Positions 22,880-35,606 of a DNA stretch of 64,000 nt are shown here, in pieces. The notes below the pieces were generated by a model. The model was not told the origin of the DNA. It made no database searches and saw only the letters and a list, made by a program, of their open reading frames with translations. Within the stretch, counting starts at the first letter, position 1; every line of letters starts with the position of its first letter. The translations under genes were made by a program, and so were the position numbers. Source of the stretch: Cucumis sativus (Eukaryota; Streptophyta; Magnoliopsida; Cucurbitales; Cucurbitaceae); contig NC_026657.2 in NCBI RefSeq assembly GCF_000004075.3, positions 9,548,001-9,612,000 of the forward strand, in the 5' to 3' direction.

Positions 22880-23700
22880 TAGGCACTAATGATTCCAAAC
22901 ACCTAAGTTTGCTCTGGCTTTGCTCTCTCAAAATGAAACCTACAAGAATTGGATCATCAAATTTATTTTAAATTTCACACTGTTGAACTTTTTCATGCAT
23001 GGAAAGAGTTGATGGGCCTTTCCGTTGCCTGGATCATCAGCACATAAGAGAAATTGTTAGGGAATATTGGACACATGTTAAACATATTGTCACGATCGCT
23101 CAAATCTCTCAACCCTCCTAATATGGGGGTAGGTGATTAGGGATGAAGCTATATAAAGAAGGCTTCAAGGTTGTGGAAGATGCACATGGAGGGATAAGAG
23201 GGATCCCAACGAACACTTCAATCACACTCATCCGTATCAACATATAGTTGAGGGATTTCATAGATGATAGTCTCCTCTATGAAGAGGGCTTGGTTCTGTA
23301 GTCAAGTTTCAGCGGGAAATCTGAGGTTCGTCAAGAGATATCTTGACGAGGGACTTCAACTGGTTGTTGGAGTGAAACCATCTACAGGCTTACCCAAGCA
23401 TAGTGTGAGGCAAGCTTGTTGCCTAGGGTCAATGCCATAGGGAGCGTGTATGTAAGAGTTTGTGTTTCCTTTTGTGTTCAATGACAGTGAGGAAGAAGAT
23501 AGTATAACGATAAACGGTCAAGGTTCAATTTGTTTTCGATGGTTTACAAATTTTTTGAATTATATTAGGAAATGGATTTGTAGCATTACCCAATCAACAA
23601 ATTGTCTGAAATCTATTCTTGAGACTTTTCATTGTCCTTTAGTCTTCGATGAGTTTATTTTGGACAATATTACAATACTTGTCTAATTTCTTCTTTAGAA
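22880..23700 (+). pseudogene. Partial, broken duplicate of the TRAF-like gene (exon 6 with flanking introns)
   Basis: 22895-22975 matches the intron before exon 6 of the TRAF-like gene (CTAAGTTTGCTCTGGCTTTG against CTAAGTTTTCGGTGGCTTTG at about 29255). 22998-23090 matches exon 6 itself: the frame reads ERVDGPFRCLDHQHIREIV against ERADRPFRCLDCQYRRELV. The similarity weakens through 23160 (GGGATGAAGCTATAT). It resumes at about 23600 (GAAATCTATTCTTGAGAC against GGAATCTATTCTTGAGAC at 29605). Some 350-400 bases in between have no counterpart. Because introns are kept, this is a DNA-level duplication and not a retrocopy. It cannot encode the domain. Confidence 0.75.
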
Positions 23701-24205
23701 CAGAAGAATACAGATTAACATAAACTAGATATCACAAAAAGTAAGAGGATATACGGAAATCATTCATCATAATATAATGGATATGAACAGGGGACCAAAT
23801 TATCTTCCAAGGAGGTAAATAAAACACTCGAAGCATTTTTAGATTAATGAACAAATATCTAATACACAAGCCCAAGCTTCTTTCGTAGCTTTATATAATT
23901 TACACTGCTTGTTGTGGCTAGATGGAGAGTTTCAAATCCATGAAATCTACATGCCATTTCATTGTTTCCATGAAGGAAAACTTCCATCGGTTCTAAAAGA
24001 TAATCAACCGGGTTACATTCCCTAATCCAACTAAAACTATATGCCTAAGTCATACACATTAAGTCCATGTGAGAGTGATTTACGCTGTAAATGATATGAT
24101 ATATTGAAAGCTCAGAACAGTGTGTTGAACAAACAAGGATATATACACAATTTTAAATTAAACAAGGAAGCAAAAGGGTTACCTCGTACACCAGTGTTTT
24201 CCTTC
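23700..24205. other. Intergenic DNA, 3' side of the FHA gene
   Basis: AT-rich sequence holding the presumed 3' untranslated region of the minus-strand FHA gene. No coding feature is supported. Confidence 0.5.
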
Positions 24206-24207
24206 CA

Positions 24208-25428
24208 CTAATCTCCTTGGCAATTCTCAATCTTCTGCTGAACAACATACTCCTGTACTTGTTTAGATTTAATTTTCATGCCAGAAATTACCTCTTCGGT
24301 TGCATCAATAATTTGTCTAGGCAAATGAGTCTCCAAATAATCAAACCAATCTCCAAGTGTCATCTTCTTCAAATCCGGCGCCTTCTCAGCCTTACAAAGG
24401 AAGTCCTCATCATGTGAAGCTCGCCCATCAGCAACCTCTTCGCAACCTTCTGAAATGATACACACATCTTGGTTTTCATCTCGATCACAAACCTCTTGAG
24501 GGCTCGACCCACTGCATCTTGCGTCAACATTAGCATTTTTCTTACCTTCTCCCACGTCAACAGGTTTATTTCCTCCTAAGCTCTTCTCCTCGACGTTTTC
24601 AATATGTTCCAATTTGATAACTGTACTGCTATCCAATGGTGGCTCATTCTGCAATTTCTTCCTTCCCCTAGTTCCTGCTCTCGTCTTCTTTGCCTCAGCC
24701 TTTACTTCACCACCCACATGTGGGACGATCTCGAGAACTGAATTTGTGGCCAAAGACACAGTGTTCTTCGTTCTCCTGGTACTTCTTGTAGCAATTTTTG
24801 GGCCGGGTTCGTTTACCGCAATGTTTACATTCCCTGACTCTCTTCCCACATCTATTTTGTCCTCAGTTTTCTTGCAATCCGGTACTTGGCTATCAATTTC
24901 ATCTTTCAAGCCCCTGCCCTTTCTCGACCTTAAACATCTTCCACTCTCTACCATCGCGTCATTACATCCCCCAACTACGCTATCCTCTTCCACAACCTTT
25001 CTTCTACGACCCCGAGTTCCGGCAACTGACCCCACAACATCGGAACTTGTACACTTCTCGACAGCTTTACGCCTAGGGTTTCGCCTTGACCGAGGCTCTT
25101 CATTACTGTTTATTCTAACAAAAATCGAAGTCAACTCACCGCATTTAATGGTGTCACCATCGTGTAAAGCGAATGCATCGTGTGGAGGAAGCTTGATATC
25201 GTTAACGAATGTGCCATTTGAAGAATCGAGGTCCCGAAGCATCCAGTTGCCTGATACGGACTCGGATTCGATAGAGAGGTGCTTGGTGGAGATCCCTGCG
25301 TCTTTGATGGCGACAGAATTACCCCGAACGATGCGACCGATCCGAATCGTGGCTCCGGGTGGAAAATCTAGTGTTTCGCCCTCGCGAGGGCCTTTAACGA
25401 TGATGAGAGTAATTGAAGAGGATTCCAT
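24208..25428 (-). CDS. FHA-domain protein (At4g14490-like), 406 aa
   Basis: A single uninterrupted frame reads from the ATG at 25428 to TAG at 24210. The frame is open further upstream to 25635, but MESSSITLIIVKGPREGE is where homology to FHA proteins starts, so this Met is preferred. The FHA domain covers about residues 6-100. It has the phosphothreonine-binding signature G31-R32, S47, H50 and N71-G72-T73 (IGR, STKHL, DSSNGTFVND). A long polar middle part follows, with basic RGRRRK, TRGRKK-type clusters (AT-hook- or NLS-like), suggesting nuclear location. A conserved-looking C-terminal helix region (LGDWFDYLETHLPRQIIDA) ends the protein. FHA domains bind phospho-Thr partners; the specific partner is unknown. 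It is head-to-head with the TRAF-like gene. Confidence 0.85.
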   Translation of the reverse strand: MESSSITLIIVKGPREGETLDFPPGATIRIGRIVRGNSVAIKDAGISTKHLSIESESVSGNWMLRDLDSSNGTFVNDIKLPPHDAFALHDGDTIKCGELTSIFVRINSNEEPRSRRNPRRKAVEKCTSSDVVGSVAGTRGRRRKVVEEDSVVGGCNDAMVESGRCLRSRKGRGLKDEIDSQVPDCKKTEDKIDVGRESGNVNIAVNEPGPKIATRSTRRTKNTVSLATNSVLEIVPHVGGEVKAEAKKTRAGTRGRKKLQNEPPLDSSTVIKLEHIENVEEKSLGGNKPVDVGEGKKNANVDARCSGSSPQEVCDRDENQDVCIISEGCEEVADGRASHDEDFLCKAEKAPDLKKMTLGDWFDYLETHLPRQIIDATEEVISGMKIKSKQVQEYVVQQKIENCQGD

Positions 25429-26140
25429 TGAGAGGAAGTAAAGAGATGAGTCGGAATTTCGAATTCTGAGGATTGGATTGACGATTGTAAGATGGGGAGA
25501 GTGGGAATTGAATCGTGAAAGACGGCGTTCCTCAGTTTGAAGTTTTGTTTCCCTCCACAACTCCACTTGTAGTCTATTTGGGCGCGGTGTTTGAATAGAA
25601 AGATAATACTCTATCGAGCCCATAATCCAACCCAATTGAGCCCAAGATAACTAAAGGCCCATAATCAGAAAACCCTAATAGGAACAAAGCCGCCCAAATA
25701 AAAAGTGAAGAAAAGTGGGTTTCACTTCAGAAAGTCCACTCCACAAATGTGCAAACCCACATCCTTTTTCTCTTCGCCCTTCACCGACCCTTATTTAGGA
25801 ACTGCATCCGCCACCCTAATTTATCAATAATTATGATTAATTAATAATATTCCTCTTTCTTTTCTTTTTATTTATTTTCTCTCTAATTAACAAAAACCAA
25901 CCAGTAACCTATTCCTAAACAACGAATCGTTTATTTTTCTTTTTTAAAAAACTCCCAATCTCCTAATTACTTTTCGTTTTCTATTAAAATAAAATTAAAA
26001 ATATTATATATAAACTCACATTTAATTAATTACCCTAATTCATAAGGGAAAAAAAAACCAATAATTACTTATATAAATATATATTTAATTTATTAAAGCC
26101 GATTTTTTATTTTTTATTTTTTATTTTTATTTTTGGGTTC
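25429..26140. promoter_or_regulatory. Divergent promoter region between the FHA and TRAF-like genes
   Basis: The intergenic sequence between the FHA start (minus) and the probable TRAF-like 5' exon (plus, about 26130) is about 700 bases. It is AT-rich with CT-rich tracts (about 26140-26290) typical of plant 5' leaders. Both genes presumably draw on it; no specific box was assigned. Confidence 0.45.
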
Positions 26141-27111
26141 GGCTCTCTCTATCTCTATTCTCTTCTCTTCCTTTGCTGCTCTCTTGTTGTTCTTCCTTCG
26201 ACCTTCTTCCCTTCTTTTTCTATTTCTCTAATTCTTTTTTCCGTCTCTGTCTTCTTCCTTTTTCTCTCCCACAATACACTCTCAGCTTCCATTGCCCTTT
26301 CTCCAACCTCCGCCAGTTCTTCAAGGTTTGTATGCTCAGTTGATCTGCACGATGTCGTAACGAATATCGCCCATTTGGATTTTCCTTTTTTTCCCCCAAT
26401 TTCTTTCTCTCTTCCTGTAGGGTTTTAATTTGATCGGGGTTTTTGCTCCGGATTCCCTATCTGCGATCATCGCCTTTAATATGGGTTGTTACTTCCTTCG
26501 CGTTCTGGGTTTATGTTTTTTTTTTTTCTTTTTTTGTCTGCGGCTATCCTATTTCTTGAGGTTTTGATTGATGCATTTTCTATCCCTCTCGAGGGATTGT
26601 TTTTCTTTTGAGATTCGTGTCTCGCTTAATTCCTGATTATCTTTCCGAATCTTTTGACTTTTACACTCTAATGGTCTCTCGTTTATGTCAGATAGGTTTT
26701 TTTTTCTTTTTTCTTTTTTTTTTTCTTTTTTTTCTTTTCATTTTGGTCTACACAGCTGTTACAAGTTGGGCATGTTTGGTTTCATTTGAAATTAACAATT
26801 ATGGGAAACGATTATGATTTTTTGGAATTTGCATTGGTTGAAGGACGGAAAAACTGATATCAGTTTTATACAATACAGTCTATTCCTTTTCAATTTTTAA
26901 TGAATGACCAGCTATATCAATTTTACATTCATTACATCTATTATGTATTGGTGTCTAATTGGTTTATATTGGGAAAGGTTTAACTCTATATGTTAATTTT
27001 CCTTGCTTTTTTGTTGCCTGGTTTTGACCTTTTTGGTGTGTTTTGCATCATTTAGTGAGAGGAGAGGAGAGGAGCTGATTCTGAACAAAGGTAATTTTTT
27101 TTGAGAGGAAG
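26140..27111 (+). other. 5' untranslated exon(s) and leader intron of the TRAF-like gene
   Basis: A CT-rich leader about 26140-26325 ends at a donor-like TCAAG|GTTTGT (26326). An acceptor-like TTTAG ends at 27055, followed by GAGAGGAGAGGAGAGGAGCTG and the ATG at 27112. A leader intron of about 730 bases is inferred; the transcription start is not determined. Confidence 0.5.
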
Positions 27112-30100
27112 ATGGCTGGTGTTGTTAGTGAAGATGCTGTAGGGGTGAGGTCTGTGGAGAGTTTTGCAAATGGGCATCACAGTCAGTCTGGCGAAGCATT
27201 GGCTGAATGGAGGTCTTCTGAACAAGTGGAAAATGGAACACCATCAACTTCACCACCATACTGGGATACTGATGACGATGACGATGATGCTGGTATGCTT
27301 GATCTTTTTTTCCTTTCCATACTTCCGTATTTGTGTTCTTAGGGTGTTTTCGCTGGCAATTACATTTTTCTAGAAGCGCTTAAGCAAGCTGGAATTAAAT
27401 CATAGAACAGGGAGGACATTTTTTAGGAAAAATATGTAAAATATTGTGGGCTTTTTAAACTCCTAAAGATGCCTCAATGGATTTTGACAATTCTAATCTG
27501 CATGAAAATGCGATTTTGACAATACTAATCTGCATGAAAGTGCTCCAACTGGTCTTTCATGTCAGTCATGTACATGACCTAAACCTGAGGTTGGCTTATA
27601 GTTATTGGTGTGAAATTGGAAATTTTAACTGGGGTGGTGGATTATTTTATTACACCTTTATTTTTTTAATATTTATTTCATGTCTCATGCTCTCTAATGA
27701 TGGCTGTTCTGGGTCTATTGGATCTATCACTTGTCTTTGTACTATGAAAATGTACTTATCTTCCTATTTTATATCTTTGTAGGACCAAAACCTTCAGATT
27801 TGTATGGAAAACATACATGGAAGATAGAGAAATTTTCTCAACTTAACAAACGAGAACTTCGAAGTGATGCTTTTGAGGTTGGGGGCTACAAATGGTACGT
27901 GGATGGGTATATCTGTGAAATAAATTCTGTCCCTTCTAATATGTTCTAACATTTTTTTATCTGCTTGTTTTTATGCCTCATGAATTTTTCCATGAAATTC
28001 CAAGCCAATATCTTTGAGTCTTTCTGCTTACATGATGGGTTTTATCCTTTCTGGAATTATCTTTTACTCTGGAATGATGTATTGATATTTATCTTCAATT
28101 ATGGATTTATGTTCTGTCTTAGTTTCTCTTTCTGGTGTTCAATCTGACTACTTTGATAGCAGTAGTGGAAATCGTTCCTGAAAACTAAGAACTGTTTTGG
28201 TAGGGGTTATTGATGAGGAAATGTTGATGTTCAGGTTTTTCATTTTCTTTTTTATTTTTTTCTACATGCTCATTTCTTCCACATGATAATGGTTGGGGAT
28301 TGATCCATTAGTATTTTCAAAATTGCCTATGCATTTTTTCTTATTTCTTGTAGGAATTAGGATCATGAATTATTTTGAAACGTAGGTTTTGATAAGCTGA
28401 AGAATCTTGTTGCAGGTACATTTTAATTTATCCTCAGGGGTGTGATGTCTGCAATCATCTCTCCCTGTTTCTTTGTGTCGCAAATCATGACAAACTCCTT
28501 CCAGGTACTAACCTGTTTAAACTGTATTTATCAAGTACTACCCTTGTTTTTAAGTTGATTAATCGCTGTTGAAATTTTTTCTTGCAAGATAGGTTGGAGC
28601 CATTTTGCACAATTTACAATAGCAGTGGTGAATAAGGATCCAAAGAAATCAAAATATTCTGGTTAGTTTTGTTAACATTGCTTTTCAAGTTCTTGTTACA
28701 ACTGAGCATAACTTGTGAAATAAATTTTTTTGTACAGATACGTTACATCGGTTCTGGAAGAAAGAACACGACTGGGGATGGAAAAAATTCATGGAGCTTT
28801 CAAAAGTGTTAGATGGTTTTATTGATGCTGACACTCTCATAATTAAGGCACAAGTTCAAGTGATTAGGTACTTTCTGATCAAAATTTATAATCCTTGATT
28901 GCTGATATACTCTAGCAATTTCTGTGTAATGATCTATTTTTCTCGTTTGTTGGTTTGTCATGTTATGTTTCCATTTGTAATTATTGAACTTGACCCTTCT
29001 GTTTTATCAATGGAGTTTTGACTGGCTCAATGTCCGTGTCCATGAATTATTCAAAATGAAGAAGTCTTATCTCTATGAATGTATTTTAGGCTACCTTCTT
29101 ATTACCAGCACACTTGATATTTTCATCTGTTCAGTTACTTAAATGAATTTGTTAACTTATTTATTTAATTTTTTAAATTCGGGAAGACTGAAACTGCATT
29201 GTGTGCTGGTTTTTTGTCTAAACCCTAAACAGGCCTCAGTTTGGTGGGGATGTCTAAGTTTTCGGTGGCTTTGCTTTTTCAAAAGGAAACCTATGAGTAT
29301 TAAGTTCTCAATTATGTTTGGAATTTCATGCTTTTGAATTTTGTCTTGCAGGGAGAGAGCTGACCGGCCTTTTCGTTGCCTTGATTGTCAGTATAGGAGA
29401 GAACTTGTTAGGGTATATTTGACTAATGTTGAGCAGATATGTCGGCGTTTTGTGGAGGAGAGAAGAAGCAAGCTGGGGAAGCTGATAGAGGATAAAGCTA
29501 GATGGTCAAGGTAGTATTTGTTCTCCATGGATTATCAACTTTCCAGTTTCCAAATCATATGATGAAAAATGATTGGCGGTACCCTCTAGTAAGCGTAGTG
29601 TCTGGAATCTATTCTTGAGACCTTTCATTACTCTTGGATCTTCTATGGGCTCTTTTTCTTAAGAAAAAATTCCCAAAAGCAGTAACAACTGATTAATATA
29701 TAAACCAGGGATCTTCAAGGAATCAGAAACAAGGCAGCTTTTACATAAGAAAGGAATAGAAAACTGAAACGATAATACACTGGAAGATTTACATTATCAT
29801 TTAACTTATTAATCCATGCTTAAAAGAATATATTGGTGGAAAAAGTCCAATCTAGCAGCAGTTCAAATGAATTTTATTAAACCAGGATTTGAATTCTTAT
29901 TTTTTGACCTTCTAAAAGGAAGAAAAGAGCCCTCTTTGTTTTTGTTAATTTAGTTCTCCTGGAGCAGCATTGGCTGGCAGGAAATAGCCTCTCTTTTCTT
30001 GAAGGTCAGATCTCAATGGAAATATGATGATATCTCATTGATCTTGTGAAAAGGAGGAAGTATTGGATTAGATCTTTGTTACTTGTTCCTTTACTTTGGC

Positions 30101-33100
30101 CTAGTGTAATACTTGTCTTCAAGCTGCTAACGTCAATTAGGGTCCCACCCCTCTGTAAGGGGCTTCTTTGTGCAAATTATCTTTCATATGGAGATTCTTA
30201 AGATGAGGAAGAGATCTTCTGGAGGCGCTTGGTGGAGGTGTTTCTCTGGGCTATTGGTTGGAAAAGAATGAAAGAACCTTTTAAAGATATGTTTTCCACT
30301 GCACTTAGATTTCTGACAAAATCATTTTGTGTTTCTAGACGATATAGTCTCTCTCAGAGCTTTTGGGAGACCTTCTGGAAAGGGGAAAAACGGAAAGAAA
30401 AGAAGAAAATATCTTAATTAGAAATCTTTCACCAAAGTTTCTGAGAAGTTTTTATGACAAAACTTCCTCGGTCATACAAATAGAAGTGTTTCCATGGCCC
30501 TTTATATCTCTGTGTGTGTGTGTTTTGCAAATAGAAGTGTAGCATATCCACATCATTATTGTTATTCTTATCATCATTGCCATTGACATTGGCTTTTTAA
30601 ACAACTATCATTTTTATTTGTTACAGTTTCCGGGCTTTCTGGTTGGGAATTGACCAGAATGCTAGGCGGCGCATGTCTAGGGAAAAGACAGATGCAATTC
30701 TAAAAGTTGTTGTAAAACACTTCTTTATAGAGAAGGAGGTGACGTCTACTTTAGTGATGGACTCATTATACAGTGGATTGAAGGCTCTCGAAGGACATAC
30801 CAAGAGTAAAAAAGGGAAAGCAAAACTATTAGATACTGAAGAGATAACAGCTCCAATAGTTCACATAGAGAAAGACACCTTCGTTTTGGTGGATGATGTT
30901 CTATTGCTGCTTGAGAGGGCTGCTGTGGAACCATTACCACCGAAAGATGAGAAGGGTCCTCAAAATCGTACTAAGGTGAGTGCCTGATTAATAATTTAAG
31001 GGGGAAGAAAGATTGTTTGATGGGAAGTGTTAACTATGGATAGGTCTGGGGTAAGAGTAAGCTATTAACCAGTTATTTGATTTCTTTGTTACCTAATTTT
31101 ATGACAACAACGCTTAAATTATCTGTGATAACACACTTGTGGGCTGAATTGTCAATAGGCACCCCACTTCGGGACAGACGTACAATTCTTTTTAGCATTG
31201 ATTTCATTATCAGTTATGAACAAGTTTTCTAAATTCATAATTTGTATACCTAGTAATGTTGGAGTTGGTTGTAAAAATCATGAACTCTTGTCTGCAGGAT
31301 GGTAGCTCTGGAGAAGACTTCAATAAAGATTCCATTGAACGCGACGAAAGGCGGCTTACCGAATTGGGACGTAGGACTGTGGAAATATTTGTCCTTGCCC
31401 ATATATTTAGGTATTGTGTTTTTATAATCTCTCTGAAAAGCCGGTAAATTTTCTAGTTGGGAAGCTTCTACTCTTGAACTTTTTTTGTAAGCGTGCATAA
31501 TATTTTTCTTTTGCTTCATTTAACAAACGTGATACTGAGGTCAAATAGTACACACTTATTCTTGTCAGTCGTATTATGGATATCTTGTTTCAACTAATTT
31601 ACTAGCCAGGTTCAATGATGTCATAGGTTTCCACAATCTCTTCTGGTACCTTTACTTGTCATTGGAGATGATATTCTTCAATTATTGTGCTGTTTTTGTC
31701 TGCGAAGGATTTTCTATAGCAGAGGCCATAACTTGCCATGATTATTATAAAGCTTTGACAAAAAGTGTTGGTATTTGTGGCATGTTTTCTCGAAAAAAGT
31801 TTATGTTACACAAGTCTCTTTCTTAAGTTTATTGAGACAGGAAGCTTTCTACATGATTCTCAGTTTCTCACATCAAATATGATTCAATTGCTAACTGGAT
31901 GTTGAATGGTATATTTATTTTCTCTCTTTACTCACAGCAGTAAAGTTGAAGTTGCCTATCAGGAGGCTATTGCATTGAAGAGGCAAGAGGAACTCATTCG
32001 TGAAGAAGAGGCAGCATGGCAGGCTGAAAGTGAACAAAAGGCTAGGCGATTAGCTTCAGAAAAGGATAAGAAATCAAAGAAAAAACAGGTGCTACATTGA
32101 TTGAATTATTAACTTCCTCTTTTTTTCCCTTCATTCTCTTTCTTCCTACATCATCTCATCTTGTTATCAAATAATTTACTCACCATGTTAGGTCATTTCT
32201 TTCAACAGGCTAAACAAAAACGTAACAACCGCAAAAGTAAGGATAAAGGGAGAGAAGAGAAGGCAAATTTGACTGCGCTGATCAGGGAACAAGTAAATCC
32301 TAGCAATGGGAAGGAGGAAGACACCATTGTGGATGAGGTGCAGGCCGTGGTTGAGAAGTCTGACTTGCCCGAGGGTGTGTCTGATGTCTCTGATTCTGTT
32401 GAAGGCGCTAGCGAATTACTTCAGCCTGATTCAGAGGACAGAGATGCCAGTCCTGTCAATTGGGACACTGACACATCAGAAGTTCATCCCTTAATGGAGG
32501 CGTGTAGCAGTGGCATTAGCAGTCTTTCTTCCGCCCAAACACCTTTATCTGACAAGAAGAGCTTGTCTGTTATGGATGATAGCTCTTCTACGTGTTCTAC
32601 TGATTCTGTTCCATCAGTAGTAATGAACGGCCCTTATAAGGAGAATTCTTTTCACAACTATAAGAAGCAAAAATCACCTAGCGGGTAAGTGATCAAACTA
32701 TATTTCTTTGAAAGTGCATCTGGGATATAAAGTGATTTGCATCTCTGATTTTGTAGTGGAAAGAATCAGCAGAAAGATGCAGCTTATGATCGGAACAGTT
32801 GTGCCAACGAGATGGATAATCAGTCATCAGAGCTTCCAGCTGACATAGAGGACCAAAGTGATGTTTGTGGTAGTAATAAGTCTAAAGAGTCTGATCCTGT
32901 GGCCATTAATCATTTCCTTCGGGGTAAAATAAAAAGGGTTGAACAGCAGGGAGTTAAGAAGGTGCTCATCTAATCAGTTTCATATGCATAAATGTTTTGA
33001 ATAAAACGAAAGAGTTTCAAAGTAAAAAGAAAAAGGGAAAAAAATCTGAAAAGAAGAGCGTCAGTAGATGTTGCCAACTTCTGGTTGCATTCATTTATTT

Positions 33101-34738
33101 ATTATCGACATAGTTTGCTATTTTACCTTTTCATTTTGATCCGTCAGAAATCTCATTAGCCTTCCACTTTTTCTTTAGACTAACATCTTAATACTAGTAT
33201 GTTTCATTGGCTTCAAGTATGGACTATATCAGTCTTAGAGTTTTAAAACAGACTCTGTATATGTATAAATCATATTTCATGTATGTTACTTGAATATTTA
33301 TAAAATCATTTATGTCAAAATTAGGTGTCCATTTTAACTTTTAGTTTGTTCATTGTGATAGGAAGAAAAGGTCGTTTCATTGCCAAAAGAGCGAAGTTCT
33401 AAAAACCAGGTTGATATGGAAAGGATACTTAGAGATGCATCAACAGCTGTGCCATCCTCCCTTCAGAATCACCAGGATCATATGCCACCAACTGTTGAAC
33501 AGAAGTCAAGCAATCAGAGTGTTGCTGCTGTTGATTCCATTCCAATTAAAGTATCATCGTCAACTAGTGGACATCAGATGGAGAAGACTGTGCCTGTAGT
33601 TACCTCATCCCATGTTGTTAGTGCAGTAAAAGCAGAGGCTCAGAAGTCTACAATTCCAAAACCAACTGAAAAGGCTTCGGCACAGCAAGCTCCTATGATG
33701 TCAAGGCCTTCTAGTGCGCCTCTAATTCCTGGTCCAAGAGCTACAGCACCTGTTGTTAATGTAGTCCATACATCCCCATTGCTTGCCCGTTCAGTGAGTG
33801 CAGCTGGTCGGTTGGGTCCAGACCCTGCTCCAGCCACACATAGTTATGCTCCCCAGTCCTATAGAAACGCCATAATGGGCAACCATGTGGCTCCGAGCAC
33901 TGCTGGATATGTTCACCTGAGCACCTCAACTTCAGGCGCCAGTCCATCAACTGCCTTCTCTTTGGCATCTGCTATGGTTTCTTCACCCATGTATGTACCA
34001 CACAACTCTGAGAGGTTAGATCCAAATGCTGTTAGATCTAGTTATCCTTTCAGCATGGTAACTCGAGATGTCTTACCGAACAGTCCCCAGTGGGTTGAGG
34101 GTTCACAAAGGGAAGCTGTTAGGAGCATGCACTACAATTCTCCCCTTCTCAATGATGTTCAAGATTTATACAAGAAGCCGATTCGTGGCTCAACCCCTGA
34201 TGTTCTATCTGCAGAGTTCCCGGCCTGTACGTCTGGTCGCCAGCTCCAAGGTTTTGCAGAGGAGTTCCCGCACCTCGATATAATTAACGACCTCCTTGAT
34301 GATGAAAATATTGTTGGGATTTCTGCCAGAGACAACTCAATGTTCCAGTCTCTGGGAAATGGACCTACTCTGTTGAACCGGCAGTTCTCACTACCGGGTG
34401 ATATGGGTGGGATGGCTGGCGATGTAGGGTCTTCAACAAGCTCTTGCAGGTTTGAGCGCACACGGAGTTATCATGATGGCGGTTTTCATCGGGGATATAC
34501 ATCTTCCATCAGTCATTACGAACCAACCATGGATTTTATTCCACCATCCAGTCAACAGCAACACTTAAACGGCCAGATCGATGGGTTGGTTCCAAATTGG
34601 CGAGCAACGTCTGATCTCTCTCTACTTGGGACAAGAACTTTAGACTTCGATGGTTACCAATATCTGAATGCAGAATATTCAAATATGGCACACGGGATGA
34701 ACGGCTACAACGTCTTTCGACCTTCAGATGGGCATTGA
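27112..34738 (+). CDS. MATH/TRAF-like protein, TRAF homolog 1a/1b (MUSE13/14) type, 1135 aa
   Basis: Twelve coding exons: 27112-27292, 27783-27894, 28416-28504, 28593-28661, 28738-28867, 29352-29510, 30627-30975, 31298-31410, 31941-32088, 32209-32684, 32757-32961, 33362-34738. All junctions are GT-AG and phases sum to 1136 codons. An acidic stretch (DTDDDDDDAG) precedes the MATH domain, about residues 61-193 (LYGKHTWKIEKFSQLNKREL, GYKWYILIYPQGCDVCNHLS, KKEHDWGWKKFMEL). A basic coiled coil at about 405-475 (RQEELIREEEAAWQAESEQK) and a long Ser/Pro-rich tail follow. Near the C-terminus is EEFPHLDIINDLLDDE. In Arabidopsis, MUSE13/14 act in the cytosol with the SCF-CPR1 ubiquitin ligase to limit NLR immune receptor levels, and also in autophagy (family knowledge). 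Exon 9 has a CAGCAG tandem acceptor. Confidence 0.92.
31938..31940 (+). promoter_or_regulatory. NAGNAG tandem splice acceptor, exon 9 of the TRAF-like gene
   Basis: The intron ends CTCACAGCAG at 31931-31940. Splicing at 31937 or at 31940 keeps the frame and differs by one Ser (AG|C AGT AAA against AG|T AAA), so two proteins differing by one residue just before the coiled coil are possible. Confidence 0.6.
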
Positions 34739-35500
34739 TTAAGACAAGAAACAATGATGGATGGAATTTGCGTTCCCCTGCCTTAGAGTTAGTGGGTACT
34801 GTCCACTGTAATAACGTACCAGGAAGTTGTTGGGGTCTTGGATTTGGAGTGGGGTTGTAATCCTTCTCATAAGAAAAACAATTTGTAAAGAGTGTCTTCT
34901 TCGCCTTCTCTTTGCTTAGCCTTTAATGCAAAATTTAGTCTTATCTTTGAGGTTTTTAATTATTTTCACGTTTCAGAGTTTCCTCTGCTTATTTAGTAGT
35001 TATTGGTTAAAAGCATACTGCGTATACAACAATACCCTTATTCCACACCACTGCTAAATAGAGCTCAACTACTTTTCTTTACTATTTCTTTTCCATCCAT
35101 TCAATAATATTACCATTCTGTGCAATTAATTCAAAAACAAACTAATATTTAATCTAAATCCCATTTGCTAAAGCAAGCAAAACAAAGTTCTTCCCTTTTG
35201 ACTTTCTCTTTTTGTCTGCTTTTCCCTTTGCTGGAAACTTCCTCGCATGAACCCAATTTAGAAAATCAATAACTTTCTTATAATGCTACACATCATGGCT
35301 GATACATACATATCTCTTGAACTCCTCTAGTTTTCAAATAGATAGACTGATTGAAAAAACAAATTATCAAAAGAAATTTCCAGTTTAAAAAAAAAAAATT
35401 CCACTATGAGTTGTTAGGAGAGGATGCATTCAATTATGTCGAGGCTTTGGTCAAAACCTTGCAGCTTATAGAATAATCCAAAAGTTGACACTGTTCCTTT
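34739..35500. other. 3' untranslated region of the TRAF-like gene and intergenic DNA
   Basis: About 200 bases after the stop look like a 3' untranslated region (to about 34940, TGCAAAATTTAGTC). The remainder is AT-rich. A TATA-like ACTATAAATATC at about 35504-35515 belongs to the next gene. Confidence 0.5.
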
Positions 35501-35606
35501 TTACTATAAATATCATTGTAATCTCATCAACAAAATCAAACATTTTCTTTCATTAAACTTGTCGAAAAGGAAAGAAAAAAAACAGAAACAAAAGGTGGCA
35601 AGAAAT

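Noticed and set aside
24614-25441. Long plus-strand open frame of 275 codons
   Set aside because: It is exactly antisense to the FHA coding sequence. Its content is low in family features, while the minus strand carries a clear FHA signature.
33640-34461. Minus-strand frames under the last TRAF-like exon
   Set aside because: They are antisense shadows of a long, coherent plus-strand exon.
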